From Siphonodentalium dalli (Eukaryota > Mollusca > Scaphopoda > Gadilida > Siphonodentaliidae): a stretch of 64,000 nt of DNA. Both the position numbers and the translations under genes were made by a program. The stretch covers positions 254,985,863-255,049,862 of the forward strand of contig CP136064.1 of NCBI GenBank assembly GCA_032622095.1, given 5' to 3'. A model generated the notes under the pieces. The model was given only the letters and a program-made list of their open reading frames with translations, searched no databases and was not told the origin of the DNA. This document shows positions 44,001 through 59,000 of the stretch, piece by piece (within the stretch, counting starts at the first letter, position 1; each line of letters opens with the position of its first letter).

Positions 44001-47000
44001 GAAATTCTTTCAGTTTCTAGATCGGTTGGCGGTATGGATGTTATATTCCAAGTTTCATCCGATTCGGAGAAGAATAAAAAATTGGTACCCCGGACCACCC
44101 CTCCCCTGACCCACAACACTGAACCGACACTGGCAAAAGTTGGCCCATCGCGTGCTCTCTTCAGACCGCACGCATTGGCGTATCAGATGACATCCAAAGT
44201 TCTACATCTTCGGAGGAGATGTGCGCACAAGCACATGGGACCAAATTGCAAACTTTGAGGGCCCGTAACTCTTGCATTTCTTCTCGGATTACAAAAATCC
44301 TTTCCGGTATGGGTTTGTTTTCGTTCAGGGAATCTACATACTTAAATAGATGAATGTCTAATAATAAAAAAAATTGCGAAAATTTTGCCCCCACCCCAGT
44401 GTAAAAATATATGGCCAACCCTGTCAAATTTTCTTCTTCGGACTAAGCTGACAACGGTCAACACGACTACAAAAACCAAATACAGTTATCTGGAATGATA
44501 CGGGAGGACAACAGAGTACAATAAAATAGAGGTTTGCCAACTATGGGCGGTAACTCTTTAGGGAAAGCGCGGACACAAGTTTTTATGCCCGTGGGCAGTA
44601 GTGCATATCGAGATGTGCATACGGTCTAATTTTCGATGTTCTGCTTCTTATAATTTCCGAGATAATAAAATGACATTTTTTCAAATAAAGGGAGATAACT
44701 CATCGATGAAAGCGCGGACAAAATCGTTATGGGCCATAGGCATAGAACTCATGTACCCCAACCTACTTACCAAGTTTTAGTGTCCTACTTCTTATACTTT
44801 TCGAGTAATAGTGATTACAAAAGTGTCAAGTATAATAATAATAATAACAATGAAAAATAATCGCAAAAGGGCCATAACTCCGCCAAGAAACATTGAGCGG
44901 AAATCCGGATACCATTATATCTAGTAAACCTTCGATGCCTACATTCACTAGAGATTTCGCGTTCCTACTGCAATCAGTTTCTGAGTATTTCGAAATAAAC
45001 GGAAAACGACCTCAGTAGAAAAACAATATACTTCCTTGGTTACACCATGGAAGTATAATAATAGGGCAAATCATGAGCTCAATAAATCGCATTTAAGGGA
45101 CGGAAAATATAAAGTAGGATGATTATATCTTTCCCTTAACATGTGTGGGTTGATCTCAAGTGTTTGGAAGTGACCCCACCCCTGCCTCGAAATTGGGTGA
45201 CGAGATTGGGAAATAGTCAAACCCGACCCAAAATGCGATTTTTGAGAGCCCGTAACTCCGTTATTTTCCAATTGATTTGAAATTGTTTTGAGTATTGTGA
45301 TCAGCTAGTTACATTGATTATTTGTTATAAATTTTGTCTGATTCAGAGACGAATAACATTTTGTTTATTGGAATGAATATGGGCCCACATTCAAAGTTTG
45401 AGGGCCCAAATCTCCGCCATTTTTTAACGGATTTACAATCTGTTTTCAGTTTTATGATCAACGTGTATGGTAGATGTTATATATCAAGTTTCATATGATT
45501 CGGAGACGAAATAAATTTTGGTACCCCGGACCACTCCTCCCCTGACCCACAACACTGAACCGACACTGGCAAAATTTGGCTCATCGCGTGCTCTCTTCAG
45601 ACCGCACGCTTTGGCGTATCAGATGACATCCAAAGTTTGACATATTCGGAGGAGATGTGATCACAAGCATATGGGGCCATATTTGCATTGTTTGAAGGCC
45701 CACAACTCTGTCATTTTTCAATGGATTTTCGAAATTCTTTCAGTTTCTAGATCGGTTGGCGGTATGGATGTTATATTCCAAGTTTCATCCGATTCGGAGA
45801 AGAATAAAAAATTGGTACCCCGGACCACCCCTCCCCTGACCCACAACACTGAACCGACACTGGCAAAAGTTGGCCCATCGCGTGCTCTCTTCAGACCGCA
45901 CGCATTGGCGTATCAGATGACATCCAAAGTTCTACATCTTCGGAGGAGATGTGCGCACAAGCACATGGGACCAAATTGCAAACTTTGAGGGCCCGTAACT
46001 CTTGCATTTCTTCTCGGATTACAAAAATCCTTTCCGGTATGGGTTTGTTTTCGTTCAGGGAATCTACATACTTAAATAGATGAATGTCTAATAATAAAAA
46101 AAATTGCGAAAATTTTGCCCCCACCCCAGTGTAAAAATATATGGCCAACCCTGTCAAATTTTCTTCTTCGGACTAAGCTGACAACGGTCAACACGACTAC
46201 AAAAACCAAATACAGTTATCTGGAATGATACGGGAGGACAACAGAGTACAATAAAATAGAGGTTTGCCAACTATGGGCGGTAACTCTTTAGGGAAAGCGC
46301 GGACACAAGTTTTTATGCCCGTGGGCAGTAGTGCATATCGAGATGTGCATACGGTCTAATTTTCGATGTTCTGCTTCTTATAATTTCCGAGATAATAAAA
46401 TGACATTTTTTCAAATAAAGGGAGATAACTCATCGATGAAAGCGCGGACAAAATCGTTATGGGCCATAGGCATAGAACTCATGTACCCCAACCTACTTAC
46501 CAAGTTTTAGTGTCCTACTTCTTATACTTTTCGAGTAATAGTGATTACAAAAGTGTCAAGTATAATAATAATAATAACAATGAAAAATAATCGCAAAAGG
46601 GCCATAACTCCGCCAAGAAACATTGAGCGGAAATCCGGATACCATTATATCTAGTAAACCTTCGATGCCTACATTCACTAGAGATTTCGCGTTCCTACTG
46701 CAATCAGTTTCTGAGTATTTCGAAATAAACGGAAAACGACCTCAGTAGAAAAACAATATACTTCCTTGGTTACACCATGGAAGTATAATAATAGGGCAAA
46801 TCATGAGCTCAATAAATCGCATTTAAGGGATGGAAAATATAAAGTAGGATGATTATATCTTTCCCTTAACATGTGTGGGTTGATCTCAAGTGTTTGGAAG
46901 TGACCCCACCCCTGCCTCGAAATTGGGTGACGAGATTGGGAAATAGTCAAACCCGACCCAAAATGCGATTTTTGAGAGCCCGTAACTCCGTTATTTTCCA

Positions 47001-50000
47001 ATTGATTTGAAATTGTTTTGAGTATTGTGATCAGCTAGTTACATTGATTATTTGTTATAAATTTTGTCTGATTCAGAGACGAATAACATTTTGTTTATTG
47101 GAATGAATATGGGGCCACATTCAAAGTTTGAGGGCCCAAATCTCCGCCATTTTTTAACGGATTTACAATCTGTTTTCAGTTTTATGATCAACGTGTATGG
47201 TAGATGTTATATATCAAGTTTCATATGATTCGGAGACGAAATAAATTTTGGTACCCCGGACCACTCCTCCCCTGACCCACAACACTGAACCGACACTGGC
47301 AAAATTTGGCTCATCGCGTGCTCTCTTCAGACCGCACGCATTGGCGTATCAGATGACATCCAAAGTTTGACATATTCGGAGGAGATGTGATCACAAGCAT
47401 ATGGGGCCATATTTGCATTGTTTGAAGGCCCACAACTCTGTCATTTTTCAATGGATTTTCGAAATTCTTTCAGTTTCTAGATCGGTTGGCGGTATGGATG
47501 TTATATTCCAAGTTTCATCCGATTCGGAGAAGAATAAAAAATTGGTACCCCGGACCACCCCTCCCCTGACCCACAACACTGAACCGACACTGGCAAAAGT
47601 TGGCCCATCGCGTGCTCTCTTCAGACCGCACGCATTGGCGTATCAGATGACATCCAAAGTTCTACATCTTCGGAGGAGATGTGCGCACAAGCACATGGGA
47701 CCAAATTGCAAACTTTGAGGGCCCGTAACTCTTGCATTTCTTCTCGGATTACAAAAATCCTTTCCGGTATGGGTTTGTTTTCGTTCAGGGAATCTACATA
47801 CTTAAATAGATGAATGTCTAATAATAAAAAAAATTGCGAAAATTTTGCCCCCACCCCAGTGTAAAAATATATGGCCAACCCTGTCAAATTTTCTTCTTCG
47901 GACTAAGCTGACAACGGTCAACACGACTACAAAAACCAAATACAGTTATCTGGAATGATACGGGAGGACAACAGAGTACAATAAAATAGAGGTTTGCCAA
48001 CTATGGGCGGTAACTCTTCAGGGAAAGCGCGGACACAAGTTTTTATGCCCGTGGGCAGTAGTGCATATCGAGATGTGCATACGGTCTAATTTTCGATGTT
48101 CTGCTTCTTATAATTTCCGAGATAATAAAATGACATTTTTTCAAATAAAGGGAGATAACTCATCGATGAAAGCGCGGACAAAATCGTTATGGGCCATAGG
48201 CATAGAACTCATGTACCCCAACCTACTTACCAAGTTTTAGTGTCCTACTTCTTATACTTTTCGAGTAATAGTGATTACAAAAGTGTCAAGTATAATAATA
48301 ATAATAACAATGAAAAATAATCGCAAAAGGGCCATAACTCCGCCAAGAAACATTGAGCGGAAATCCGGATACCATTATATCTAGTAAACCTTCGATGCCT
48401 ACATTCACTAGAGATTTCGCGTTCCTACTGCAATCAGTTTCTGAGTATTTCGAAATAAACGGAAAACGACCTCAGTAGAAAAACAATATACTTCCTTGGT
48501 TACACCATGGAAGTATAATAATAGGGCAAATCATGAGCTCAATAAATCGCATTTAAGGGACGGAAAATATAAAGTAGGATGATTATATCTTTCCCTTAAC
48601 ATGTGTGGGTTGATCTCAAGTGTTTGGAAGTGACCCCACCCCTGCCTCGAAATTGGGTGACGAGATTGGGAAATAGTCAAACCCGACCCAAAATGCGATT
48701 TTTGAGAGCCCGTAACTCCGTTATTTTCCAATTGATTTGAAATTGTTTTGAGTATTGTGATCAGCTAGTTACATTGATTATTTGTTATAAATTTTGTCTG
48801 ATTCAGAGACGAATAACATTTTGTTTATTGGAATGAATATGGGCCCACATTCAAAGTTTGAGGGCCCAAATCTCCGCCATTTTTTAACGGATTTACAATC
48901 TGTTTTCAGTTTTATGATCAACGTGTATGGTAGATGTTATATATCAAGTTTCATATGATTCGGAGACGAAATAAATTTTGGTACCCCGGACCACTCCTCC
49001 CCTGACCCACAACACTGAACCGACACTGGCAAAATTTGGCTCATCGCGTGCTCTCTTCAGACCGCACGCTTTGGCGTATCAGATGACATCCAAAGTTTGA
49101 CATATTCGGAGGAGATGTGATCACAAGCATATGGGGCCATATTTGCATTGTTTGAAGGCCCACAACTCTGTCATTTTTCAATGGATTTTCGAAATTCTTT
49201 CAGTTTCTAGATCGGTTGGCGGTATGGATGTTATATTCCAAGTTTCATCCGATTCGGAGAAGAATAAAAAATTGGTACCCCGGACCACCCCTCCCCTGAC
49301 CCACAACACTGAACCGACACTGGCAAAAGTTGGCCCATCGCGTGCTCTCTTCAGACCGCACGCATTGGCGTATCAGATGACATCCAAAGTTCTACATCTT
49401 CGGAGGAGATGTGCGCACAAGCACATGGGACCAAATTGCAAACTTTGAGGGCCCGTAACTCTTGCATTTCTTCTCGGATTACAAAAATCCTTTCCGGTAT
49501 GGGTTTGTTTTCGTTCAGGGAATCTACATACTTAAATAGATGAATGTCTAATAATAAAAAAAATTGCGAAAATTTTGCCCCCACCCCAGTGTAAAAATAT
49601 ATGGCCAACCCTGTCAAATTTTCTTCTTCGGACTAAGCTGACAACGGTCAACACGACTACAAAAACCAAATACAGTTATCTGGAATGATACGGGAGGACA
49701 ACAGAGTACAATAAAATAGAGGTTTGCCAACTATGGGCGGTAACTCTTTAGGGAAAGCGCGGACACAAGTTTTTATGCCCGTGGGCAGTAGTGCATATCG
49801 AGATGTGCATACGGTCTAATTTTCGATGTTCTGCTTCTTATAATTTCCGAGATAATAAAATGACATTTTTTCAAATAAAGGGAGATAACTCATCGATGAA
49901 AGCGCGGACAAAATCGTTATGGGCCATAGGCATAGAACTCATGTACCCCAACCTACTTACCAAGTTTTAGTGTCCTACTTCTTATACTTTTCGAGTAATA

Positions 50001-53000
50001 GTGATTACAAAAGTGTCAAGTATAATAATAATAATAACAATGAAAAATAATCGCAAAAGGGCCATAACTCCGCCAAGAAACATTGAGCGGAAATCCGGAT
50101 ACCATTATATCTAGTAAACCTTCGATGCCTACATTCACTAGAGATTTCGCGTTCCTACTGCAATCAGTTTCTGAGTATTTCGAAATAAACGGAAAACGAC
50201 CTCAGTAGAAAAACAATATACTTCCTTGGTTACACCATGGAAGTATAATAATAGGGCAAATCATGAGCTCAATAAATCGCATTTAAGGGATGGAAAATAT
50301 AAAGTAGGATGATTATATCTTTCCCTTAACATGTGTGGGTTGATCTCAAGTGTTTGGAAGTGACCCCACCCCTGCCTCGAAATTGGGTGACGAGATTGGG
50401 AAATAGTCAAACCCGACCCAAAATGCGATTTTTGAGAGCCCGTAACTCCGTTATTTTCCAATTGATTTGAAATTGTTTTGAGTATTGTGATCAGCTAGTT
50501 ACATTGATTATTTGTTATAAATTTTGTCTGATTCAGAGACGAATAACATTTTGTTTATTGGAATGAATATGGGGCCACATTCAAAGTTTGAGGGCCCAAA
50601 TCTCCGCCATTTTTTAACGGATTTACAATCTGTTTTCAGTTTTATGATCAACGTGTATGGTAGATGTTATATATCAAGTTTCATATGATTCGGAGACGAA
50701 ATAAATTTTGGTACCCCGGACCACTCCTCCCCTGACCCACAACACTGAACCGACACTGGCAAAATTTGGCTCATCGCGTGCTCTCTTCAGACCGCACGCA
50801 TTGGCGTATCAGATGACATCCAAAGTTTGACATATTCGGAGGAGATGTGATCACAAGCATATGGGGCCATATTTGCATTGTTTGAAGGCCCACAACTCTG
50901 TCATTTTTCAATGGATTTTCGAAATTCTTTCAGTTTCTAGATCGGTTGGCGGTATGGATGTTATATTCCAAGTTTCATCCGATTCGGAGAAGAATAAAAA
51001 ATTGGTACCCCCGGACCACCCCTCCCCTGACCCACAACACTGAACCGACACTGGCAAAAGTTGGCCCATCGCGTGCTCTCTTCAGACCGCACGCATTGGC
51101 GTATCAGATGACATCCAAAGTTCTACATCTTCGGAGGAGATGTGCGCACAAGCACATGGGACCAAATTGCAAACTTTGAGGGCCCGTAACTCTTGCATTT
51201 CTTCTCGGATTACAAAAATCCTTTCCGGTATGGGTTTGTTTTCGTTCAGGGAATCTACATACTTAAATAGATGAATGTCTAATAATAAAAAAAATTGCGA
51301 AAATTTTGCCCCCACCCCAGTGTAAAAATATATGGCCAACCCTGTCAAATTTTCTTCTTCGGACTAAGCTGACAACGGTCAACACGACTACAAAAACCAA
51401 ATACAGTTATCTGGAATGATACGGGAGGACAACAGAGTACAATAAAATAGAGGTTTGCCAACTATGGGCGGTAACTCTTCAGGGAAAGCGCGGACACAAG
51501 TTTTTATGCCCGTGGGCAGTAGTGCATATCGAGATGTGCATACGGTCTAATTTTCGATGTTCTGCTTCTTATAATTTCCGAGATAATAAAATGACATTTT
51601 TTCAAATAAAGGGAGATAACTCATCGATGAAAGCGCGGACAAAATCGTTATGGGCCATAGGCATAGAACTCATGTACCCCAACCTACTTACCAAGTTTTA
51701 GTGTCCTACTTCTTATACTTTTCGAGTAATAGTGATTACAAAAGTGTCAAGTATAATAATAATAATAACAATGAAAAATAATCGCAAAAGGGCCATAACT
51801 CCGCCAAGAAACATTGAGCGGAAATCCGGATACCATTATATCTAGTAAACCTTCGATGCCTACATTCACTAGAGATTTCGCGTTCCTACTGCAATCAGTT
51901 TCTGAGTATTTCGAAATAAACGGAAAACGACCTCAGTAGAAAAACAATATACTTCCTTGGTTACACCATGGAAGTATAATAATAGGGCAAATCATGAGCT
52001 CAATAAATCGCATTTAAGGGACGGAAAATATAAAGTAGAATGATTATATCTTTCCCTTAACATGTGTGGGTTGATCTCAAGTGTTTGGAAGTGACCCCAC
52101 CCCTGCCTCGAAATTGGGTGACGAGATTGGGAAATAGTCAAACCCGACCCAAAATGCGATTTTTGAGAGCCCGTAACTCCGTTATTTTCCAATTGATTTG
52201 AAATTGTTTCGAGTATTGTGATCAGCTAGTTACATTGATTATTTGTTATAAATTTTGTCTGATTCAGAGACGAATAACATTTTGTTTATTGGAATGAATA
52301 TGGGCCCACATTCAAAGTTTGAGGGCCCAAATCTCCGCCATTTTTTAACGGATTTACAATCTGTTTTCAGTTTTATGATCAACGTGTATGGTAGATGTTA
52401 TATATCAAGTTTCATATGATTCGGAGACGAAATAAATTTTGGTACCCCGGACCACTCCTCCCCTGACCCACAACACTGAACCGACACTGGCAAAATTTGG
52501 CTCATCGCGTGCTCTCTTCAGACCGCACGCATTGGCGTATCAGATGACATCCAAAGTTTGACATATTCGGAGGAGATGTGATCACAAGCATATGGGGCCA
52601 TATTTGCATTGTTTGAAGGCCCACAACTCTGTCATTTTTCAATGGATTTTCGAAATTCTTTCAGTTTCTAGATCGGTTGGCGGTATGGATGTTATATTCC
52701 AAGTTTCATCCGATTCGGAGAAGAATAAAAAATTGGTACCCCGGACCACCCCTCCCCTGACCCACAACACTGAACCGACACTGGCAAAAGTTGGCCCATC
52801 GCGTGCTCTCTTCAGACCGCACGCATTGGCGTATCAGATGACATCCAAAGTTCTACATCTTCGGAGGAGATGTGCGCACAAGCACATGGGACCAAATTGC
52901 AAACTTTGAGGGCCCGTAACTCTTGCATTTCTTCTCGGATTACAAAAATCCTTTCCGGTATGGGTTTGTTTTCGTTCAGGGAATCTACATACTTAAATAG

Positions 53001-56000
53001 ATGAATGTCTAATAATAATAAAAAATTGCGAAAATTTTGCCCCCACCCCAGTGTAAAAATATATGGCCAACCCTGTCAAATTTTCTTCTTCGGACTAAGC
53101 TGACAACGGTCAACACGACTACAAAAACCAAATACAGTTATCTGGAATGATACGGGAGGACAACAGAGTACAATAAAATAGAGGTTTGCCAACTATGGGC
53201 GGTAACTCTTCAGGGAAAGCGCGGACACAAGTTTTTATGCCCGTGGGCAGTAGTGCATATCGAGATGTGCATACGGTCTAATTTTCGATGTTCTGCTTCT
53301 TATAATTTCCGAGATAATAAAATGACATTTTTTCAAATAAAGGGAGATAACTCATCGATGAAAGCGCGGACAAAATCGTTATGGGCCATAGGCATAGAAC
53401 TCATGTACCCCAACCTACTTACCAAGTTTTAGTGTCCTACTTCTTATACTTTTCGAGTAATAGTGATTACAAAAGTGTCAAGTATAATAATAATAATAAC
53501 AATGAAAAATAATCGCAAAAGGGCCATAACTCCGCCAAGAAACATTGAGCGGAAATCCGGATACCATTATATCTAGTAAACCTTCGATGCCTACATTCAC
53601 TAGAGATTTCGCGTTCCTACTGCAATCAGTTTCTGAGTATTTCGAAATAAACGGAAAACGACCTCAGTAGAAAAACAATATACTTCCTTGGTTACACCAT
53701 GGAAGTATAATAATAGGGCAAATCATGAGCTCAATAAATCGCATTTAAGGGACGGAAAATATAAAGTAGGATGATTATATCTTTCCCTTAACATGTGTGG
53801 GTTGATCTCAAGTGTTTGGAAGTGACCCCACCCCTGCCTCGAAATTGGGTGACGAGATTGGGAAATAGTCAAACCCGACCCAAAATGCGATTTTTGAGAG
53901 CCCGTAACTCCGTTATTTTCCAATTGATTTGAAATTGTTTTGAGTATTGTGATCAGCTAGTTACATTGATTATTTGTTATAAATTTTGTCTGATTCAGAG
54001 ACGAATAACATTTTGTTTATTGGAATGAATATGGGCCCACATTCAAAGTTTGAGGGCCCAAATCTCCGCCATTTTTTAACGGATTTACAATCTGTTTTCA
54101 GTTTTATGATCAACGTGTATGGTAGATGTTATATATCAAGTTTCATATGATTCGGAGACGAAATAAATTTTGGTACCCCGGACCACTCCTCCCCTGACCC
54201 ACAACACTGAACCGACACTGGCAAAATTTGGCTCATCGCGTGCTCTCTTCAGACCGCACGCATTGGCGTATCAGATGACATCCAAAGTTTGACATATTCG
54301 GAGGAGATGTGATCACAAGCATATGGGGCCATATTTGCATTGTTTGAAGGCCCACAACTCTGTCATTTTTCAATGGATTTTCGAAATTCTTTCAGTTTCT
54401 AGATCGGTTGGCGGTATGGATGTTATATTCCAAGTTTCATCCGATTCGGAGAAGAATAAAAAATTGGTACCCCGGACCACCCCTCCCCTGACCCACAACA
54501 CTGAACCGACACTGGCAAAAGTTGGCCCATCGCGTGCTCTCTTCAGACCGCACGCATTGGCGTATCAGATGACATCCAAAGTTCTACATCTTCGGAGGAG
54601 ATGTGCGCACAAGCACATGGGACCAAATTGCAAACTTTGAGGGCCCGTAACTCTTGCATTTCTTCTCGGATTACAAAAATCCTTTCCGGTATGGGTTTGT
54701 TTTCGTTCAGGGAATCTACATACTTAAATAGATGAATGTCTAATAATAATAAAAAATTGCGAAAATTTTGCCCCCACCCCAGTGTAAAAATATATGGCCA
54801 ACCCTGTCAAATTTTCTTCTTCGGACTAAGCTGACAACGGTCAACACGACTACAAAAACCAAATACAGTTATCTGGAATGATACGGGAGGACAACAGAGT
54901 ACAATAAAATAGAGGTTTGCCAACTATGGGCGGTAACTCTTCAGGGAAAGCGCGGACACAAGTTTTTATGCCCGTGGGCAGTAGTGCATATCGAGATGTG
55001 CATACGGTCTAATTTTCGATGTTCTGCTTCTTATAATTTCCGAGATAATAAAATGACATTTTTTCAAATAAAGGGAGATAACTCATCGATGAAAGCGCAG
55101 ACAAAATCGTTATGGGCCATAGGCATAGAACTCATGTACCCCAACCTACTTACCAAGTTTTAGTGTCCTACTTCTTATACTTTTCGAGTAATAGTGATTA
55201 CAAAAGTGTCAAGTATAATAATAATAATAACAATGAAAAATAATCGCAAAAGGGCCATAACTCCGCCAAGAAACATTGAGCGGAAATCCGGATACCATTA
55301 TATCTAGTAAACCTTCGATGCCTACATTCACTAGAGATTTCGCGTTCCTACTGCAATCAGTTTCTGAGTATTTCGAAATAAACGGAAAACGACCTCAGTA
55401 GAAAAACAATATACTTCCTTGGTTACACCATGGAAGTATAATAATAGGGCAAATCATGAGCTCAATAAATCGCATTTAAGGGACGGAAAATATAAAGTAG
55501 GATGATTATATCTTTCCCTTAACATGTGTGGGTTGATCTCAAGTGTTTGGAAGTGACCCCACCCCTGCCTCGAAATTGGGTGACGAGATTGGGAAATAGT
55601 CAAACCCGACCCAAAATGCGATTTTTGAGAGCCCGTAACTCCGTTATTTTCCAATTGATTTGAAATTGTTTTGAGTATTGTGATCAGCTAGTTACATTGA
55701 TTATTTGTTATAAATTTTGTCTGATTCAGAGACGAATAACATTTTGTTTATTGGAATGAATATGGGCCCACATTCAAAGTTTGAGGGCCCAAATCTCCGC
55801 CATTTTTTAACGGATTTACAATCTGTTTTCAGTTTTATGATCAACGTGTATGGTAGATGTTATATATCAAGTTTCATATGATTCGGAGACGAAATAAATT
55901 TTGGTACCCCGGACCACTCCTCCCCTGACCCACAACACTGAACCGACACTGGCAAAATTTGGCTCATCGCGTGCTCTCTTCAGACCGCACGCATTGGCGT

Positions 56001-59000
56001 ATCAGATGACATCCAAAGTTTGACATATTCGGAGGAGATGTGATCACAAGCATATGGGGCCATATTTGCATTGTTTGAAGGCCCACAACTCTGTCATTTT
56101 TCAATGGATTTTCGAAATTCTTTCAGTTTCTAGATCGGTTGGCGGTATGGATGTTATATTCCAAGTTTCATCCGATTCGGAGAAGAATAAAAAATTGGTA
56201 CCCCGGACCACCCCTCCCCTGACCCACAACACTGAACCGACACTGGCAAAAGTTGGCCCATCGCGTGCTCTCTTCAGACCGCACGCATTGGCGTATCAGA
56301 TGACATCCAAAGTTCTACATCTTCGGAGGAGATGTGCGCACAAGCACATGGGACCAAATTGCAAACTTTGAGGGCCCGTAACTCTTGCATTTCTTCTCGG
56401 ATTACAAAAATCCTTTCCGGTATGGGTTTGTTTTCGTTCAGGGAATCTACATACTTAAATAGATGAATGTCTAATAATAATAAAAAATTGCGAAAATTTT
56501 GCCCCCACCCCAGTGTAAAAATATATGGCCAACCCTGTCAAATTTTCTTCTTCGGACTAAGCTGACAACGGTCAACACGACTACAAAAACCAAATACAGT
56601 TATCTGGAATGATACGGGAGGACAACAGAGTACAATAAAATAGAGGTTTGCCAACTATGGGCGGTAACTCTTCAGGGAAAGCGCGGACACAAGTTTTTAT
56701 GCCCGTGGGCAGTAGTGCATATCGAGATGTGCATACGGTCTAATTTTCGATGTTCTGCTTCTTATAATTTCCGAGATAATAAAATGACATTTTTTCAAAT
56801 AAAGGGAGATAACTCATCGATGAAAGCGCAGACAAAATCGTTATGGGCCATAGGCATAGAACTCATGTACCCCAACCTACTTACCAAGTTTTAGTGTCCT
56901 ACTTCTTATACTTTTCGAGTAATAGTGATTACAAAAGTGTCAAGTATAATAATAATAATAACAATGAAAAATAATCGCAAAAGGGCCATAACTCCGCCAA
57001 GAAACATTGAGCGGAAATCCGGATACCATTATATCTAGTAAACCTTCGATGCCTACATTCACTAGAGATTTCGCGTTCCTACTGCAATCAGTTTCTGAGT
57101 ATTTCGAAATAAACGGAAAACGACCTCAGTAGAAAAACAATATACTTCCTTGGTTACACCATGGAAGTATAATAATAGGGCAAATCATGAGCTCAATAAA
57201 TCGCATTTAAGGGACGGAAAATATAAAGTAGGATGATTATATCTTTCCCTTAACATGTGTGGGTTGATCTCAAGTGTTTGGAAGTGACCCCACCCCTGCC
57301 TCGAAATTGGGTGACGAGATTGGGAAATAGTCAAACCCGACCCAAAATGCGATTTTTGAGAGCCCGTAACTCCGTTATTTTCCAATTGATTTGAAATTGT
57401 TTTGAGTATTGTGATCAGCTAGTTACATTGATTATTTGTTATAAATTTTGTCTGATTCAGAGACGAATAACATTTTGTTTATTGGAATGAATATGGGCCC
57501 ACATTCAAAGTTTGAGGGCCCAAATCTCCGCCATTTTTTAACGGATTTACAATCTGTTTTCAGTTTTATGATCAACGTGTATGGTAGATGTTATATATCA
57601 AGTTTCATATGATTCGGAGACGAAATAAATTTTGGTACCCCGGACCACTCCTCCCCTGACCCACAACACTGAACCGACACTGGCAAAATTTGGCTCATCG
57701 CGTGCTCTCTTCAGACCGCACGCATTGGCGTATCAGATGACATCCAAAGTTTGACATATTCGGAGGAGATGTGATCACAAGCATATGGGGCCATATTTGC
57801 ATTGTTTGAAGGCCCACAACTCTGTCATTTTTCAATGGATTTTCGAAATTCTTTCAGTTTCTAGATCGGTTGGCGGTATGGATGTTATATTCCAAGTTTC
57901 ATCCGATTCGGAGAAGAATAAAAAATTGGTACCCCGGACCACCCCTCCCCTGACCCACAACACTGAACCGACACTGGCAAAAGTTGGCCCATCGCGTGCT
58001 CTCTTCAGACCGCACGCATTGGCGTATCAGATGACATCCAAAGTTCTACATCTTCGGAGGAGATGTGCGCACAAGCACATGGGACCAAATTGCAAACTTT
58101 GAGGGCCCGTAACTCTTGCATTTCTTCTCGGATTACAAAAATCCTTTCCGGTATGGGTTTTTTTTCGTTCAGGGAATCTACATACTTAAATAGATGAATG
58201 TCTAATAATAAAAAAAATTGCGAAAATTTTGCCCCCACCCCAGTGTAAAAATATATGGCCAACCCTGTCAAATTTTCTTCTTCGGACTAAGCTGACAACG
58301 GTCAACACGACTACAAAAACCAAATACAGTTATCTGGAATGATACGGGAGGACAACAGAGTACAATAAAATAGAGGTTTGCCAACTATGGGCGGTAACTC
58401 TTCAGGGAAAGCGCGGACACAAGTTTTTATGCCCGTGGGCAGTAGTGCATATCGAGATGTGCATACGGTCTAATTTTCGATGTTCTGCTTCTTATAATTT
58501 CCGAGATAATAAAATGACATTTTTTCAAATAAAGGGAGATAACTCATCGATGAAAGCGCGGACAAAATCGTTATGGGCCATAGGCATAGAACTCATGTAC
58601 CCCAACCTACTTACCAAGTTTTAGTGTCCTACTTCTTATACTTTTCGAGTAATAGTGATTACAAAAGTGTCAAGTATAATAATAATAATAACAATGAAAA
58701 ATAATCGCAAAAGGGCCATAACTCCGCCAAGAAACATTGAGCGGAAATCCGGATACCATTATATCTAGTAAACCTTCGATGCCTACATTCACTAGAGATT
58801 TCGCGTTCCTACTGCAATCAGTTTCTGAGTATTTCGAAATAAACGGAAAACGACCTCAGTAGAAAAACAATATACTTCCTTGGTTACACCATGGAAGTAT
58901 AATAATAGGGCAAATCATGAGCTCAATAAATCGCATTTAAGGGACGGAAAATATAAAGTAGGATGATTATATCTTTCCCTTAACATGTGTGGGTTGATCT

